The notes beneath the pieces were generated by a model. It ran no database searches, had not been told where the DNA came from, and was given only the letters and a program-made list of their open reading frames with translations. Below are positions 52,321 to 61,108 of a stretch of DNA of 64,000 nt, in pieces; positions within the stretch are counted from its first letter, which is position 1, and every line of letters begins with the position of its first letter. The position numbers and the translations under genes are program-made. Source of the DNA: Desulforamulus ruminis DSM 2154 (lineage in GTDB: Bacteria; Bacillota; Desulfotomaculia; Desulfotomaculales; Desulfotomaculaceae); the NCBI RefSeq assembly GCF_000215085.1, contig NC_015589.1, forward strand, positions 2,988,120 to 3,052,119, given 5' to 3'.

Positions 52321-52578
52321 CTATTGTTTATAACTCTCCACCGGTTTTAAGTTGCAGGTTCCGCTATTAAAGTATAAAATCCATCGCTTGGCCTGGGATA
52401 CCCGTTTCTCCAATTCCCGGACCATAGGCAGCAGTTCTTGATTGGAATACTGAGCCTGGGGGCGATGTTGAAAAACATCCTTTAGTATTTTTTCTATTTG
52501 TTCAGCACTATAACCAAGAGCCTGCATGGAAAGCACGGCCCGTTCAATTCTCCATAACAATTCCCTGCGGTCCGCCAC
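52321..52578 (-). CDS. Hypothetical helical protein, 85 residues
   Basis: A GTG at 52578 after AAAGGGA opens an 85-residue frame. It is mostly helical (ELLWRIERAVLSMQALGYSAEQIEKILKDVF) with a short C-terminal part carrying one cysteine. No membrane segment or known domain. A TATAAT box at 52634-52639 lies about 60 bases upstream. Single gene. Confidence 0.65.
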   Translation of the reverse strand: MADRRELLWRIERAVLSMQALGYSAEQIEKILKDVFQHRPQAQYSNQELLPMVRELEKRVSQAKRWILYFNSGTCNLKPVESYKQ

Positions 52579-52633
52579 AAAAACACGTCCCTTTCTTCAA
52601 CTCCAGCCAGTTACAAGCAAAATCTTTTATTAT

Positions 52634-52662
52634 ATTATACAAAAATTTCGCTAATATTTTAA
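52634..52662 (-). promoter_or_regulatory. Possible promoter of the gene at 52321
   Basis: TTAAAA (52662-52657) and a perfect TATAAT (52639-52634), 17-base spacer, minus strand. Confidence 0.45.
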
Positions 52663-52738
52663 GTATATTTAAAAGTCATTTTTGTAATATAATTTTATAC
52701 TGGCTTTTGGTGAAGAAAATAAACTCCAGGAACCGAGT

Positions 52739-54901
52739 TTAGGACTCCTTCTTCATGGTTAAGGCCACCCGCCCCCGCTCTACATCCACGGACAAAACGC
52801 GAACATCCACCACATCGCCCACCGAGACCACATCCAGGGGATGCCGGAACCGAGAGTTCCCCAGTTCTGAGCGGTGAACCATACCGTCATTTTTTAAACC
52901 GATGTCCACAAAAACTCCAAAATCCACTACGTTCCGTACGGTTCCTTTCAATTCCATGCCGCATTTTAAATCCTCAATTTTTAAAATATCCGTCCGGAAA
53001 AGGGGGCCCGGCAGATCTTCCCGGGGATCTCTTCCGGGCCGCAGCAGCCCGTCAATAATATCCCGCAGGGTCGGCGCCCCTGTTTCCAGCGCCTCTGCCA
53101 TTTCTTCGCAATTAACCCGGGACAGTTGCTCGCGGATTTCCGGCGTTCCGATATCCTGTTCACGGAGACCGATTTGGCGCAGCAGCTTCTTTACCACCGG
53201 GTAGGATTCAGGATGGATTCCCGTCCGGTCTAAGGGCTTGGCGCCCTCCGGAATACGCAAAAAACCAACGCTTTGTTCAAAGGCTTTGGGACCTAGTCGG
53301 GGTACTTTTTTGAGTTGGGTTCGTTCACTAAAGCTGCCGTTTTCTTCCCGGTATTTAACAATATTCACCGCCACCGCGGCATTGATTCCCGAAACGTAGG
53401 ATAAAAGAGACGGGGAAGCGGTGTTCAAATCAACCCCCACCAGGTTAACGGCCGATTCAACCACTCCTTTAAGGCTGTCTTCCAGTTTTTTAGGCGCCAC
53501 ATCATGCTGATACTGCCCGACTCCAATGGAGCGGGGTTCAATCTTTACCAGTTCGGCCAAAGGGTCCTGCAGACGCCGGGCAATGGAAGCGGCACTGCGC
53601 TGGGCCACATCCAGCCCGGGGAATTCTTTGGCTGCCAGTTCCGAAGCGGAATAGACGCTGGCTCCGGCCTCATTGACAATAATATACTGAATCTGCTGCC
53701 AGCCTTCCTGACGGATTAAATCCGCCACAAATTGTTCTGTTTCCCGGGAAGCGGTGCCGTTGCCAATGGCGATAATATCCACGCCGTATTGACTTACCAG
53801 ACGGCTGACTTCGCGGCTGGCTTCAACAATCTTCTTTTGCGGGGGAGTGGGATAAAAAACCCCCACCTCCAGCATTTTCCCGGTATCGTCCACCACCGCC
53901 CACTTGCAGCCGGTTCGGTAAGCCGGATCCAATCCCAGCACCACTTTCCCTTTAACCGGCGGCTGCAGCAGCAACTGCCGCAGATTTTTGGAAAATACAT
54001 TGATGGCCTGTTCCTCCCCGGCTTCGGTTAAACGATTGCGAATATCCCGTTCCAGGGACGGGGCCAGCAGTCTGCGGTAACCGTCCTTGACCGCTTCCTG
54101 CAATACTTCCGCGGCTCCCGAACGGGCCGGTATCCAGCGTTGGTTAAGACGTCCCAGGATCATTTCCTCAGTTACTTCCAGCCTTACCTTTAAAACCTCT
54201 TCCCTTTCACCCCGGTTAATGGCCAGCGCCCGGTGGGGCGGAACGGATTTAACCGGTTCCCGGTGCTCGTAATACATGCGGTAAACCCCCCGGGGATCCT
54301 TGCTCTCGTCCTTAACCTCGGTAACCAATTCCCCCCGCTGAAAGGTAATCTCCCGGACCCAGCCCCGGGTTTCCGGCTCATCGGAAACCATTTCCGCAAT
54401 AATGTCCATGGCCCCCTGCAGGGCCTCTTCGGCACTGCCCACACCCAGGTCGGCCTGGATATAAGATTGGGCTTCCTGCAGAGGAAGCGCCCCTTCCTGC
54501 ACCGTGAGCAGCCACTGGGCCAGCGGCTCCAACCCCTGTTCCCTGGCCACGCTGGCCCGGGTTTTCCGCTTAGGCCGGTAAGGCTGATACAGGTCCTCCA
54601 CTGCCGTAACCGTTTCCGCAGCCAGAATGGCTTCCTTTAACTCAAGGGTCAGCTTGCCTTGCTCCTCAATGGAATGAATAACCTCTTCCTTCCGTTTCGC
54701 CAGGTTGCGGAGGGAGGTAAGCCTTTCGTCTATTTTACGAATCTGCACCTCATCCAGTTCTCCGGTTACTTCTTTGCGATAGCGGGCAATGAAGGGAATG
54801 GTGTTTCCCTCATCCAAAAGCCGGGCCGTTTGTTCAACCTGCCCCAAGCCCACTGCCAGTTCCCGGGCGATTTGCCTGAACATGCTTGAATCATTCTGCA
54901 T
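52739..54901 (-). CDS. tex: Tex family RNA-binding transcription accessory protein
   Basis: A 720-residue Tex protein. The N-terminal helical domain has TIPFIARYRKEVTGELDEVQIRKI; the YqgF-like domain has GLDPAYRTGCKWAVVDDTG near residue 325; helix-hairpin-helix segments include LSYVSGINAAVAVNIVKYREENG. The C-terminal S1 domain (residues about 640-715) begins MELKGTVRNVVDFGVFVDIGLKNDGMVH. Tex influences transcription and RNA-related processes in bacteria. ATG at 54901 after AGGGGAAAG. An IS3 element sits about 180 bases upstream of its start. Confidence 0.96.
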   Translation of the reverse strand: MQNDSSMFRQIARELAVGLGQVEQTARLLDEGNTIPFIARYRKEVTGELDEVQIRKIDERLTSLRNLAKRKEEVIHSIEEQGKLTLELKEAILAAETVTAVEDLYQPYRPKRKTRASVAREQGLEPLAQWLLTVQEGALPLQEAQSYIQADLGVGSAEEALQGAMDIIAEMVSDEPETRGWVREITFQRGELVTEVKDESKDPRGVYRMYYEHREPVKSVPPHRALAINRGEREEVLKVRLEVTEEMILGRLNQRWIPARSGAAEVLQEAVKDGYRRLLAPSLERDIRNRLTEAGEEQAINVFSKNLRQLLLQPPVKGKVVLGLDPAYRTGCKWAVVDDTGKMLEVGVFYPTPPQKKIVEASREVSRLVSQYGVDIIAIGNGTASRETEQFVADLIRQEGWQQIQYIIVNEAGASVYSASELAAKEFPGLDVAQRSAASIARRLQDPLAELVKIEPRSIGVGQYQHDVAPKKLEDSLKGVVESAVNLVGVDLNTASPSLLSYVSGINAAVAVNIVKYREENGSFSERTQLKKVPRLGPKAFEQSVGFLRIPEGAKPLDRTGIHPESYPVVKKLLRQIGLREQDIGTPEIREQLSRVNCEEMAEALETGAPTLRDIIDGLLRPGRDPREDLPGPLFRTDILKIEDLKCGMELKGTVRNVVDFGVFVDIGLKNDGMVHRSELGNSRFRHPLDVVSVGDVVDVRVLSVDVERGRVALTMKKES

Positions 54902-55142
54902 TCATATCTTTCCCCTGTCCTTTTATTTGTGGTAAGGTAAATTTTTTCGACGTCCTGCCAAAACCTTCCTTCTTCTGTAAGGAAATACTCCGCCGATTCA
55001 TTAAGCCCTTACTAGCGAAAAATTCTGCGCAAAGTCAAAAATAAAGGGCTGCGCAATTCAACCATTCCGGTTTTTTTGATATGCTCCCCATATGGTAGAC
55101 AGGTTAAATAAAAAAACCGGCTATCATGAGGGGAGCATTTTA

Positions 55143-55823
55143 ATGTCAAAAATAAATCAATACAAAGCAGCAGAGATAGCAATACTACAGGAACTTGAAA
55201 CAGGTCAGGCTACCTGTGTAGAGATAGCTAAAAAATATGATATTAGTGTGACTACCTTGGTTAAATGGCGACATCGTTATGAATTGTACGGATATGAAGG
55301 GCTAGAAATAAAAACCCATTTTAATAAATATTCACCAGAACTTAAACTTCAAGCCGTTCAGGATTACCTTTCGGGCGAATACTCACAGTATCAAATTATA
55401 GATAAGTATAAAATAGCAAGTCGGACACAACTGGCAAGGTGGATTAACAAGTATAATAATCATAGCAGTTTTAAATCCTACCCATCGGAAGGAGCCAAGG
55501 CTATGACTAAAGGGCGCACTACCAGTTGGCAAGAACGGATTGAGATGGTCCTATACTGTCTTTCTCATAACCATGATTACCAAAACACCTCAGAGAAATA
55601 TCAAGTTTCATACCAGCAGGTTTATCAATGGGTTAAGAAATATGAAGCAGGTGGAGAAGAGGCCTTAAAGGATAGACGGGGACGGAAAAAAGCACCGGAA
55701 GAATTAAGTGAGACCGATCGGCAAAGGCTTGCTATGAAAAAACTAGAATACGAAAACGAGCGACTTAGAGCAGAAAATGCCCTGTTAAAAAAGTTACAGG
55801 AACTCGAAAGGAGGAGGTTTTAA
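55143..55823 (+). CDS. IS3-family transposase OrfA
   Basis: A 226-residue protein with two helix-turn-helix units (residues about 10-50, CVEIAKKYDISVTTLVKWRHRY; and about 130-175, TSEKYQVSYQQVYQWVKKYE). The C-terminal helix/leucine zipper (ENERLRAENALLKKLQELE) is typical of OrfA. The ATG at 55143 is preceded by AGGGGAG; the longer frame from 55092 would start in the end sequence. Ends with the frameshift signal A AAA AAG at 55787-55793. Confidence 0.88.
   Translation: MSKINQYKAAEIAILQELETGQATCVEIAKKYDISVTTLVKWRHRYELYGYEGLEIKTHFNKYSPELKLQAVQDYLSGEYSQYQIIDKYKIASRTQLARWINKYNNHSSFKSYPSEGAKAMTKGRTTSWQERIEMVLYCLSHNHDYQNTSEKYQVSYQQVYQWVKKYEAGGEEALKDRRGRKKAPEELSETDRQRLAMKKLEYENERLRAENALLKKLQELERRRF
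55787..55793 (+). other. Programmed -1 frameshift heptamer of the IS3 element
   Basis: The heptamer A AAA AAG lies 28-36 bases ahead of the orfA stop. The orfB frame is -1 relative to orfA and open through this point, so slippage would give an OrfAB fusion transposase. Confidence 0.7.
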
Positions 55824-55897
55824 GCCAAATCCGGCATCAGAAGATTTATGACGCGATTCAAGCGGTACAAGGAGAAGAGCATTTTAGTCTAGTCTTA

Positions 55898-56701
55898 TTG
55901 TGTGAAATGGCGCAGATTTCACGTTCAGGCTATTACAAATGGTTAAAGCGAAAAGTAAGTCCTCGCGAACAAGAAAATCAGCAACTCATGCAAGCGATGC
56001 TCCTGCTCTACGAGAAGGTTGAAGGCATTTATGGGTACCGTCAATTAACCATCAATTTAAGACGGGAAACCCATCAGTCGATTAACCCGAAGAGGGTCTA
56101 TCGCCTCATGAAGCTTGCTGGAATTCAATCCGTCATCCGTAGAAAGAAAAAGAAATACATTCGATCAACTCCTGGGCAGATCGCAGAAAATCTTTTAAAC
56201 CGCCAGTTCACAGCAGAGGAATCGAATGAAAAGTGGTTGACGGATGTAACTGAATTCAAATACGGAAAGGGTCAAAAAGCGTATCTCAGTGCGATTCTCG
56301 ATTTACATGATAAATCCATCGTATCCTATGTTTTAGGCCATTCGAATAACAACCGTCTTGTTTTCGAGACCCTGGACTTGGCTCTTCAAGCGGCACCCGG
56401 CAGCACACCCATAATTCACAGTGATCGGGGTTTTCAGTATACCTCCTGGGGCTTCAAGAAACGACTAGAAGCTTATGGCTTAACTCAGAGTATGTCTCGG
56501 GTTGGCAAGTGTATTGATAACGGACCGATGGAAGGCTTCTGGGGAACGCTTAAGTGTGAGAAGTATTATCTACATAAATATCAAACCTTTGAAGCTCTTA
56601 AGAAGGACATTGATGATTACATCTATTTTTATAATTATGAGAGGTTACAGGCCAAGTTAAACAGCCTTAGTCCGATGGAAGTTCGAACCAAGGCTGCCTA
56701 G
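55898..56701 (+). CDS. IS3-family transposase OrfB (DDE integrase core)
   Basis: The catalytic part of the transposase: an HTH_21 region (EKVEGIYGYRQLTINLRRE) and an integrase core. The DDE residues are visible in WLTDVTEFKYGKGQ, IIHSDRGFQYTSWGF and NGPMEGFWGTLKCEKYY. The C-terminal YNYERLQAKLNSLSPMEVR is typical. A TTG at 55898 is the first usable start, but the frame is open from the frameshift site near 55790, so it is probably expressed as the OrfAB fusion. Confidence 0.93.
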   Translation: MCEMAQISRSGYYKWLKRKVSPREQENQQLMQAMLLLYEKVEGIYGYRQLTINLRRETHQSINPKRVYRLMKLAGIQSVIRRKKKKYIRSTPGQIAENLLNRQFTAEESNEKWLTDVTEFKYGKGQKAYLSAILDLHDKSIVSYVLGHSNNNRLVFETLDLALQAAPGSTPIIHSDRGFQYTSWGFKKRLEAYGLTQSMSRVGKCIDNGPMEGFWGTLKCEKYYLHKYQTFEALKKDIDDYIYFYNYERLQAKLNSLSPMEVRTKAA

Positions 56702-56780
56702 TTTATTTTTATTTTTTGTCCTGTCTACTTGTCGGGGGGCAGTTCATTTTGCCGCAGCCCTTTCTCTTTCCCTTTTCAAT

Positions 56781-57767
56781 TTACCCGCAGTTTCCTGCCA
56801 GTTCCCCGGCGGCCAGGGCATTGGACCACTTGCCGCAGCGATCTCCCCAGCGGGCGATAATATTCCCTGCTTCGCTCATTTCAAGGACTTCACAAAGATT
56901 GGGACACCCGTCGCACTCAAAGGTTCCGGCCCGGTATTCCATATCCGCCACGCCAAAGCCCTTAAAACGGGTAGGAACGCCCTTGGCCACCGCATCCCTG
57001 GCCAGCAGGGCCGAGCCCACCGCTCCCATGACGTTGAAATGCTTGGGAATCTGAACCTCCAGGCCCAAAGCCCGTTCAAAGGCTTTGCGCATACCGGCGT
57101 TGGCTGCAACCCCGCCCTGGAAAACCACCGGGGCTAAAATTTCTTTTCCTTTGCCCACATTGTTTAAATAATTCCGCACCAGGGCCTCACAAAGACCGGC
57201 CAGAATATCGTCCAGGTTAAAACCCATCTGTTGTTTGTGAATCATGTCCGACTCGGCAAATACCGCACAGCGTCCGGCAATCCGCACCGGTGTGGTGCCC
57301 TTCAGGGCCAAGTCCCCAAATTCCTCAATGGCAATATTTAAACGACTGGCCTGCTGGTCCAAAAAACTTCCGGTTCCCGCCGCACAGACGGTGTTCATGG
57401 CAAAGTCCGCCACCACGCCGTTGCGCAGGATAATGATCTTACTATCCTGTCCGCCGATTTCCAAAACCGTCTGAACCCCCGGAACCATATGAGAGGCAGC
57501 CACCGCATGGGCGGTAATTTCATTCTTCACCGCATCGGCGCCCACCACCACTCCGGTGAGCTGCCGGCCGCTGCCGGTAGTCCCCACACCACGGATGACG
57601 GTATTTTGGGGCAGCCTTTCGCGAATTTGCCTGAGGCCCTTTTGTACCGTGGCCACCGGCTGGCCGTTGGTGCGCAAATACAGACTTTCGTGCACCCGGG
57701 TCTCTTCATCCATGAAAATAATATTGGTACTTACAGATCCTACGTCAATACCCAGATACCCTTTCAC
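56781..57767 (-). CDS. Acyl-CoA dehydratase activase (BcrAD/BadFG/HgdC type)
   Basis: A 328-residue ATPase of the ASKHA fold that reduces radical-type (R)-2-hydroxyacyl-CoA dehydratases or benzoyl-CoA reductases. GIDVGSVSTNIIFMDEE at the N-terminus is the phosphate-1 motif, EIGGQDSKIIILRNGVVADFAMNTVCAAGTGSFLD near residue 98 holds the family's second motif and a cluster cysteine, and GRCAVFAESDMIHKQQ has the other cysteine. A short extra C-terminal domain has CDGCPNLCEV. The gene's last coding base overlaps the next one's first. The two downstream-type partners are not classical dehydratase subunits. Confidence 0.88.
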   Translation of the reverse strand: MKGYLGIDVGSVSTNIIFMDEETRVHESLYLRTNGQPVATVQKGLRQIRERLPQNTVIRGVGTTGSGRQLTGVVVGADAVKNEITAHAVAASHMVPGVQTVLEIGGQDSKIIILRNGVVADFAMNTVCAAGTGSFLDQQASRLNIAIEEFGDLALKGTTPVRIAGRCAVFAESDMIHKQQMGFNLDDILAGLCEALVRNYLNNVGKGKEILAPVVFQGGVAANAGMRKAFERALGLEVQIPKHFNVMGAVGSALLARDAVAKGVPTRFKGFGVADMEYRAGTFECDGCPNLCEVLEMSEAGNIIARWGDRCGKWSNALAAGELAGNCG

Positions 57768-58867
57768 TAGGATAATAAAGCCTCCTTCTGTTCATTCTTT
57801 CTATAAAGCAAATCCACAAAGGCTTCCAGCCGGGTAACCAGGCCCGCCTCGCCGGCATGTTCGTCGATAATCAAGGTCATTAAAGGCATCCCTTTATCCT
57901 CGCTGACCTTTGGCAAGATGCTCTGGGCCACAATTTCCGGCATACAGGTAAAGGGCAAAACCTGAATGGCGCCGTGGAAACCCTCCTGGGCGTACCAGAC
58001 GGCGCTGCCGACGGTTTCCTCGCCATGGCCGCCCACAAAGTGGTTCAAATACGGCGGGGCGACTTTTTTAAATCGCGCGGTGCTGCGTGCATTCTTTACC
58101 AGGCCCATAAACAGGTGATCATTAATCCATTCGCTCAGCATGATGGAGCGATCCACTTCCACCCCCAGCCTGCCCAGATGCCGCTCAATATTGACATTGG
58201 CAAAGGGCTCCAGGAGGGTATAAATTTCACCGATTAAAGCCACCTTTAAGACAGTTCTGTTGCTATCCACCGAAATGGCGGAAAACCTCGCCTTGGCTTC
58301 ATTCAAGGCGGCTGCCAGGGACTCCGGTGTTTTGGCCTGATCAATCTCCTGGATGCCTTGCTCCACCGCCCGGTCTGTAGCCCCGGTCCTTAGCTCCCGG
58401 GGTCTGGTATAATAGGACATTCTTTCGATTTCATCCACTGCCTTGGCTTTTAGATAACCAAAGCGAATGGCCTTAATTACCTGCAGCCAGGAACGCTGAC
58501 CGGTAATTTCCCGGATTCGCCCCAGCAGTTCTCCAATATGCCTTTCCGGAGGCTCCATAACCACCAGCTTGTAGCCCACCTGCAGATCCTTTAATATTTC
58601 ATGTTCCACATAGGCATAATAACCAAACCGGCAGGGTCCGCAGCCACCGGCCATCATGATGGTGTCCGCGCCTAATTCTTTAGCCTCTAAAAAATTTCCG
58701 ATATTTAGCTTCAGAGGCAAACAGGCAAATTCCGGAGAATGCTTGGCTCCCAGCGTCAGCGTCCGTTTACTGCAGGGGGGCGGCACAATCACTTCGATGC
58801 CCAGATATTCCAGCATTCCTTTGAGAGATACATAAGTGTAACCCATATGCGGAAACGTTACTTTCAT
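57767..58867 (-). CDS. Acyl-CoA dehydratase activase-related protein (DUF2229-like)
   Basis: A 366-residue cytoplasmic protein. Motifs include KHSPEFACLPLKLNIGNFLEA near residue 46, with cysteine, and MAGGCGPCRFGYYAYVEHEIL near residue 75, probably for a [4Fe-4S] cluster. The C-terminal half has EETVGSAVWYAQEGFHGAIQVLPFTCMPEIVAQ and LIIDEHAGEAGLVTRLEAF. It is related to 2-hydroxyglutaryl-CoA dehydratase-like proteins (HgdB fold) and the activase gene follows directly. The substrate is unknown. Its ATG overlaps the previous stop by 4 bases. Confidence 0.82.
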   Translation of the reverse strand: MKVTFPHMGYTYVSLKGMLEYLGIEVIVPPPCSKRTLTLGAKHSPEFACLPLKLNIGNFLEAKELGADTIMMAGGCGPCRFGYYAYVEHEILKDLQVGYKLVVMEPPERHIGELLGRIREITGQRSWLQVIKAIRFGYLKAKAVDEIERMSYYTRPRELRTGATDRAVEQGIQEIDQAKTPESLAAALNEAKARFSAISVDSNRTVLKVALIGEIYTLLEPFANVNIERHLGRLGVEVDRSIMLSEWINDHLFMGLVKNARSTARFKKVAPPYLNHFVGGHGEETVGSAVWYAQEGFHGAIQVLPFTCMPEIVAQSILPKVSEDKGMPLMTLIIDEHAGEAGLVTRLEAFVDLLYRKNEQKEALLS

Positions 58868-59844
58868 ACAACCGCTCTCCTCCAGCGCACCATATCCAAA
58901 AAGGCTTCCATGCGGGTGACAATTCCGGCTTCACCGGTATGCTCATCCAGGTTGATATTCATAAAGGGTACCTTGCCGTTTCGCCGGATATACCGCTCAA
59001 TGAGTTCCCCGGTCATGGAATCGGGCCCACAAGCAAAGGCGGCCACATGAATGATGCCGTCCACCGACTGTTCATGATCAAAGATCAAGGCCCCGCCGGT
59101 AACCCTCCTGGAAAGGGTCCAAAAAAGCTTTTTCGGCAGCCTGCCAACGCCCTGGTTCACCTTTTCCTCACTGATATGATCCGCGGTCAGCACCCGTGCT
59201 CCGGATTCTCTGAGCCGGTGAATGATATTCATACTGATAAAGGGATCATAAATATTATAGGGATGACCAATCACCGCCACGGTCAGATCCTCCTGTCCGG
59301 AACCCGGGGCCGGGGTCTTCCCGTTTAAGGCGCTCAAGGCTTCCTCAGGCAATAAACCCTGTTCCAGCAGCCCAACATATTGCCTGTGAGTAGCCAGGGC
59401 GCTGCGGTAAGCCAGCCAGGACTGTAAGGACCCTTTTCCAAAATAAGCTCCCACCTCATGAATAAAACGGTGAATATCCTGATCTTTGTTTCTTACATTA
59501 ATCGCCGTATCAATCAAAGGAGGCAGGTCGCTTACATTCTGCCGGATCATGTCCGGAAAACCTAGAAACTTGGGACAAATATATTCTCTCCGGGCAACAC
59601 TGACCATGCGGGGCAAAAAGAGGACGTCCACCCCTTTATCCACCAGATCCTGCACATGCCCAAAGGCCAGCTTGATGGGCAAACAAGCCTCATCAACACA
59701 AAGTTGCACGCCCCTGGTTAAAATACCTTTGGTGGTACGGCCGGAAACAACCACTTCCGCACCCAGTTGTTCTAAAAATTTTTTCCATAAAGGAAAATAA
59801 TAATAATACAGCAAAGCCCTGGGTATCCCGACCCGGACCGGCAT
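58864..59844 (-). CDS. Acyl-CoA dehydratase activase-related protein
   Basis: A 326-residue protein paralogous in layout to its neighbour: MPVRVGIPRALLYYYYFPLWKKFLEQL-type start, CVDEACLPIKLAFGHVQDL near residue 50 with two cysteines, FACGPDSMTGELIERYI, and a final LDEHTGEAGIVTRMEAFLD block. It heads the three-gene unit transcribed towards 56781. In many Clostridia such proteins form a single long activator fused to the activase domain, here split into three. Specific function unknown. Confidence 0.8.
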   Translation of the reverse strand: MPVRVGIPRALLYYYYFPLWKKFLEQLGAEVVVSGRTTKGILTRGVQLCVDEACLPIKLAFGHVQDLVDKGVDVLFLPRMVSVARREYICPKFLGFPDMIRQNVSDLPPLIDTAINVRNKDQDIHRFIHEVGAYFGKGSLQSWLAYRSALATHRQYVGLLEQGLLPEEALSALNGKTPAPGSGQEDLTVAVIGHPYNIYDPFISMNIIHRLRESGARVLTADHISEEKVNQGVGRLPKKLFWTLSRRVTGGALIFDHEQSVDGIIHVAAFACGPDSMTGELIERYIRRNGKVPFMNINLDEHTGEAGIVTRMEAFLDMVRWRRAVV

Positions 59845-59921
59845 AATACCCCTCCTTCAAAAACACATTCATAAGCTAGTATTGGCAAAATGGTAAATGA
59901 ATATGCTTTCCAAAGCAAATT

Positions 59922-59930
59922 TGCTATAAT
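59922..59930 (+). promoter_or_regulatory. Extended -10 promoter element
   Basis: TGC-TATAAT (59922-59930) lies about 55 bases before the gene at 59984. The -35 region is weak; a TGAATA at 59898-59903 might instead serve a sporulation sigma factor. Confidence 0.4.
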
Positions 59931-59983
59931 ATTCCTAAATGTTTTTTGATATATTCTTTGATGAACATTAGAGGAGGAAAAGA

Positions 59984-60229
59984 ATGATGAATAATAGCTG
60001 TACTACCTGCAGTTCAGGCAGTCCCGGCGGTATCTCCGTGGGCAGTGGGGATCGGGTTGTTGAACTGATCCGGGTTTTGGGCATCGAGGAAGCCAACCGG
60101 CTGTTAACCCGGGATTATGCCTTTATCAGCATGTATTACCATCCCACAGAGCAACAGGAGGTTTACATCTTGGCAAAATTAAAACCTGCCGCCCAAAGCC
60201 GGCAGCCCATCGGGTTTATTCCTAAGTAA
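59984..60229 (+). CDS. Hypothetical protein, 81 residues
   Basis: ATG at 59984 (a second in frame three bases on) after GAGGAGG. The N-terminus is Cys/Ser/Gly-rich (NNSCTTCSSGSPGG), then a compact domain with GDRVVELIRVLGIEEANRLL and YAFISMYYHPTEQQEVYILAKL. No membrane segment. No family recognised. A strong terminator follows; a small convergent gene is on the other side. Confidence 0.65.
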   Translation: MMNNSCTTCSSGSPGGISVGSGDRVVELIRVLGIEEANRLLTRDYAFISMYYHPTEQQEVYILAKLKPAAQSRQPIGFIPK

Positions 60230-60251
60230 AATTTTAGTCTGTAAAGATAAA

Positions 60252-60303
60252 TGAAAGGGCTGTCTCCGGCAGGTTTGCAACCTACCTTGAGACAGCCCTT
60301 TCA
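60252..60303. terminator. Terminator between convergent small genes
   Basis: A perfect 15-base stem (60252-60266 with 60289-60303) with an inner AGGTT/AACCT stem. Confidence 0.85.
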
Positions 60304-60305
60304 CC

Positions 60306-60464
60306 TTAGGACTTCATCTTATTCTTTTTGGAGGCTTTACCCTGCTCGGTTACACCCAGTTCAGCACCCATTTCTTCCATCATGTACTTCCCTGCGGAAC
60401 CGTTTACATTGGCCCCAACCTGTGGGGTTTTGGCGGAAGTCCCCTTAGCAGCTTTGTTTTTCAA
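60306..60464 (-). CDS. Small basic protein, weakly like a small acid-soluble spore protein
   Basis: A 52-residue frame from a TTG at 60464, nine bases after AAGGGGG. It is rich in Lys, Ala and Gly. The stretch NGSAGKYMMEEMGAELGV recalls the NGS.GG.MV..M block of alpha/beta-type small acid-soluble spore proteins, but the match is partial and the rest differs. The stop is followed by the terminator at 60252-60303. Spore role is a guess; coding status is supported by the ribosome site and composition. Confidence 0.5.
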   Translation of the reverse strand: MKNKAAKGTSAKTPQVGANVNGSAGKYMMEEMGAELGVTEQGKASKKNKMKS

Positions 60465-60706
60465 GATGATAGTCCCCCTTCAAAGTAGATTTGGGATCCT
60501 GCTATTATCCTTCCGTACAAAGGGACAAATTATTGCACGGATTTATTTGAAATAATTAGCTTAAATCTCAAATAACCCCTTCCCTTGCTCCAATCTTTTC
60601 TGCCCACTTTTGCCAGATACATACTTTGGAAAAATAAACAACATAAAACAGGTATTTGTGGTAATGCTAACAATGGTTTTAAAATTTATTCCAGGAGGGA
60701 TCCATC

Positions 60707-60931
60707 ATGACTGTTGGAAGCAAAATGCACCAAACGCTGGCCAGCCTTGAAGGAGCTGCGGCAAATTTAAAAATGTTTGCGCTGGACACACAGGATCAAA
60801 CAGCAAAACAAATGTTCAATGATATGAACAAACAGCTTGAATCCATGTGCGAATCCTTACAGGGACGGGTCAATTACATTGAAAAGGAAGAACCTCAATA
60901 CAAAGTAAGTCAGCCACAACAACAGCAATAG
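60707..60931 (+). CDS. DUF1657 domain protein
   Basis: A 74-residue helical protein, MTVGSKMHQTLASLEGAAANLK at the start, with FALDTQDQTAKQMFNDM and GRVNYIEKEEPQYKV: the DUF1657 family of spore-forming Firmicutes, often next to spoVA-type genes. No membrane segment; Gln-rich tail. ATG at 60707 after AGGAGG. A terminator follows 11 bases after the stop. Function unknown. Confidence 0.85.
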   Translation: MTVGSKMHQTLASLEGAAANLKMFALDTQDQTAKQMFNDMNKQLESMCESLQGRVNYIEKEEPQYKVSQPQQQQ

Positions 60932-60942
60932 CCTTCTGCACC

Positions 60943-60979
60943 GAAGAACCGCCTGCTCCTATAGATCAGGCGGTTCTTC
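60943..60979 (+). terminator. Intrinsic terminator of the DUF1657 gene
   Basis: A perfect 13-base stem (60943-60955 with 60967-60979), GAAGAACCGCCTG and its complement. Confidence 0.75.
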
Positions 60980-61108
60980 TAGCTCCATATAAGATATCCA
61001 TTAAATTTTTTATTTCCTATGCTAAAATTTCCCACGATATTGTAGCCTTCGGGATTTATAAATCATATTATACAATTAGAAGCCGGCTTCTTCGCAATCA
61101 CCCTCTCA

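Larger units (their letters stand above)
55082..56741 (+). mobile_element. IS3-family insertion sequence (IS150-like), about 1.66 kb
   Basis: The ends are related inverted repeats: TGCTCCCCATATGGTAGACAGG at the left (from 55082) and, read inward from 56741, TGCCCCCCGACAAGTAGACAGG. Both begin TG and share GTAGACAGG. Two overlapping frames, orfA and orfB, carry the HTH and DDE parts. I see no clear target duplication (left flank TGATA, right flank GTTCA). It lies between tex and the activase gene and appears intact. Confidence 0.85.

Noticed and set aside
55022-55081. GATA or similar target duplication of the IS3 element
   Set aside because: The bases before 55082 and after 56741 do not match in any 3-5 base window I tried.
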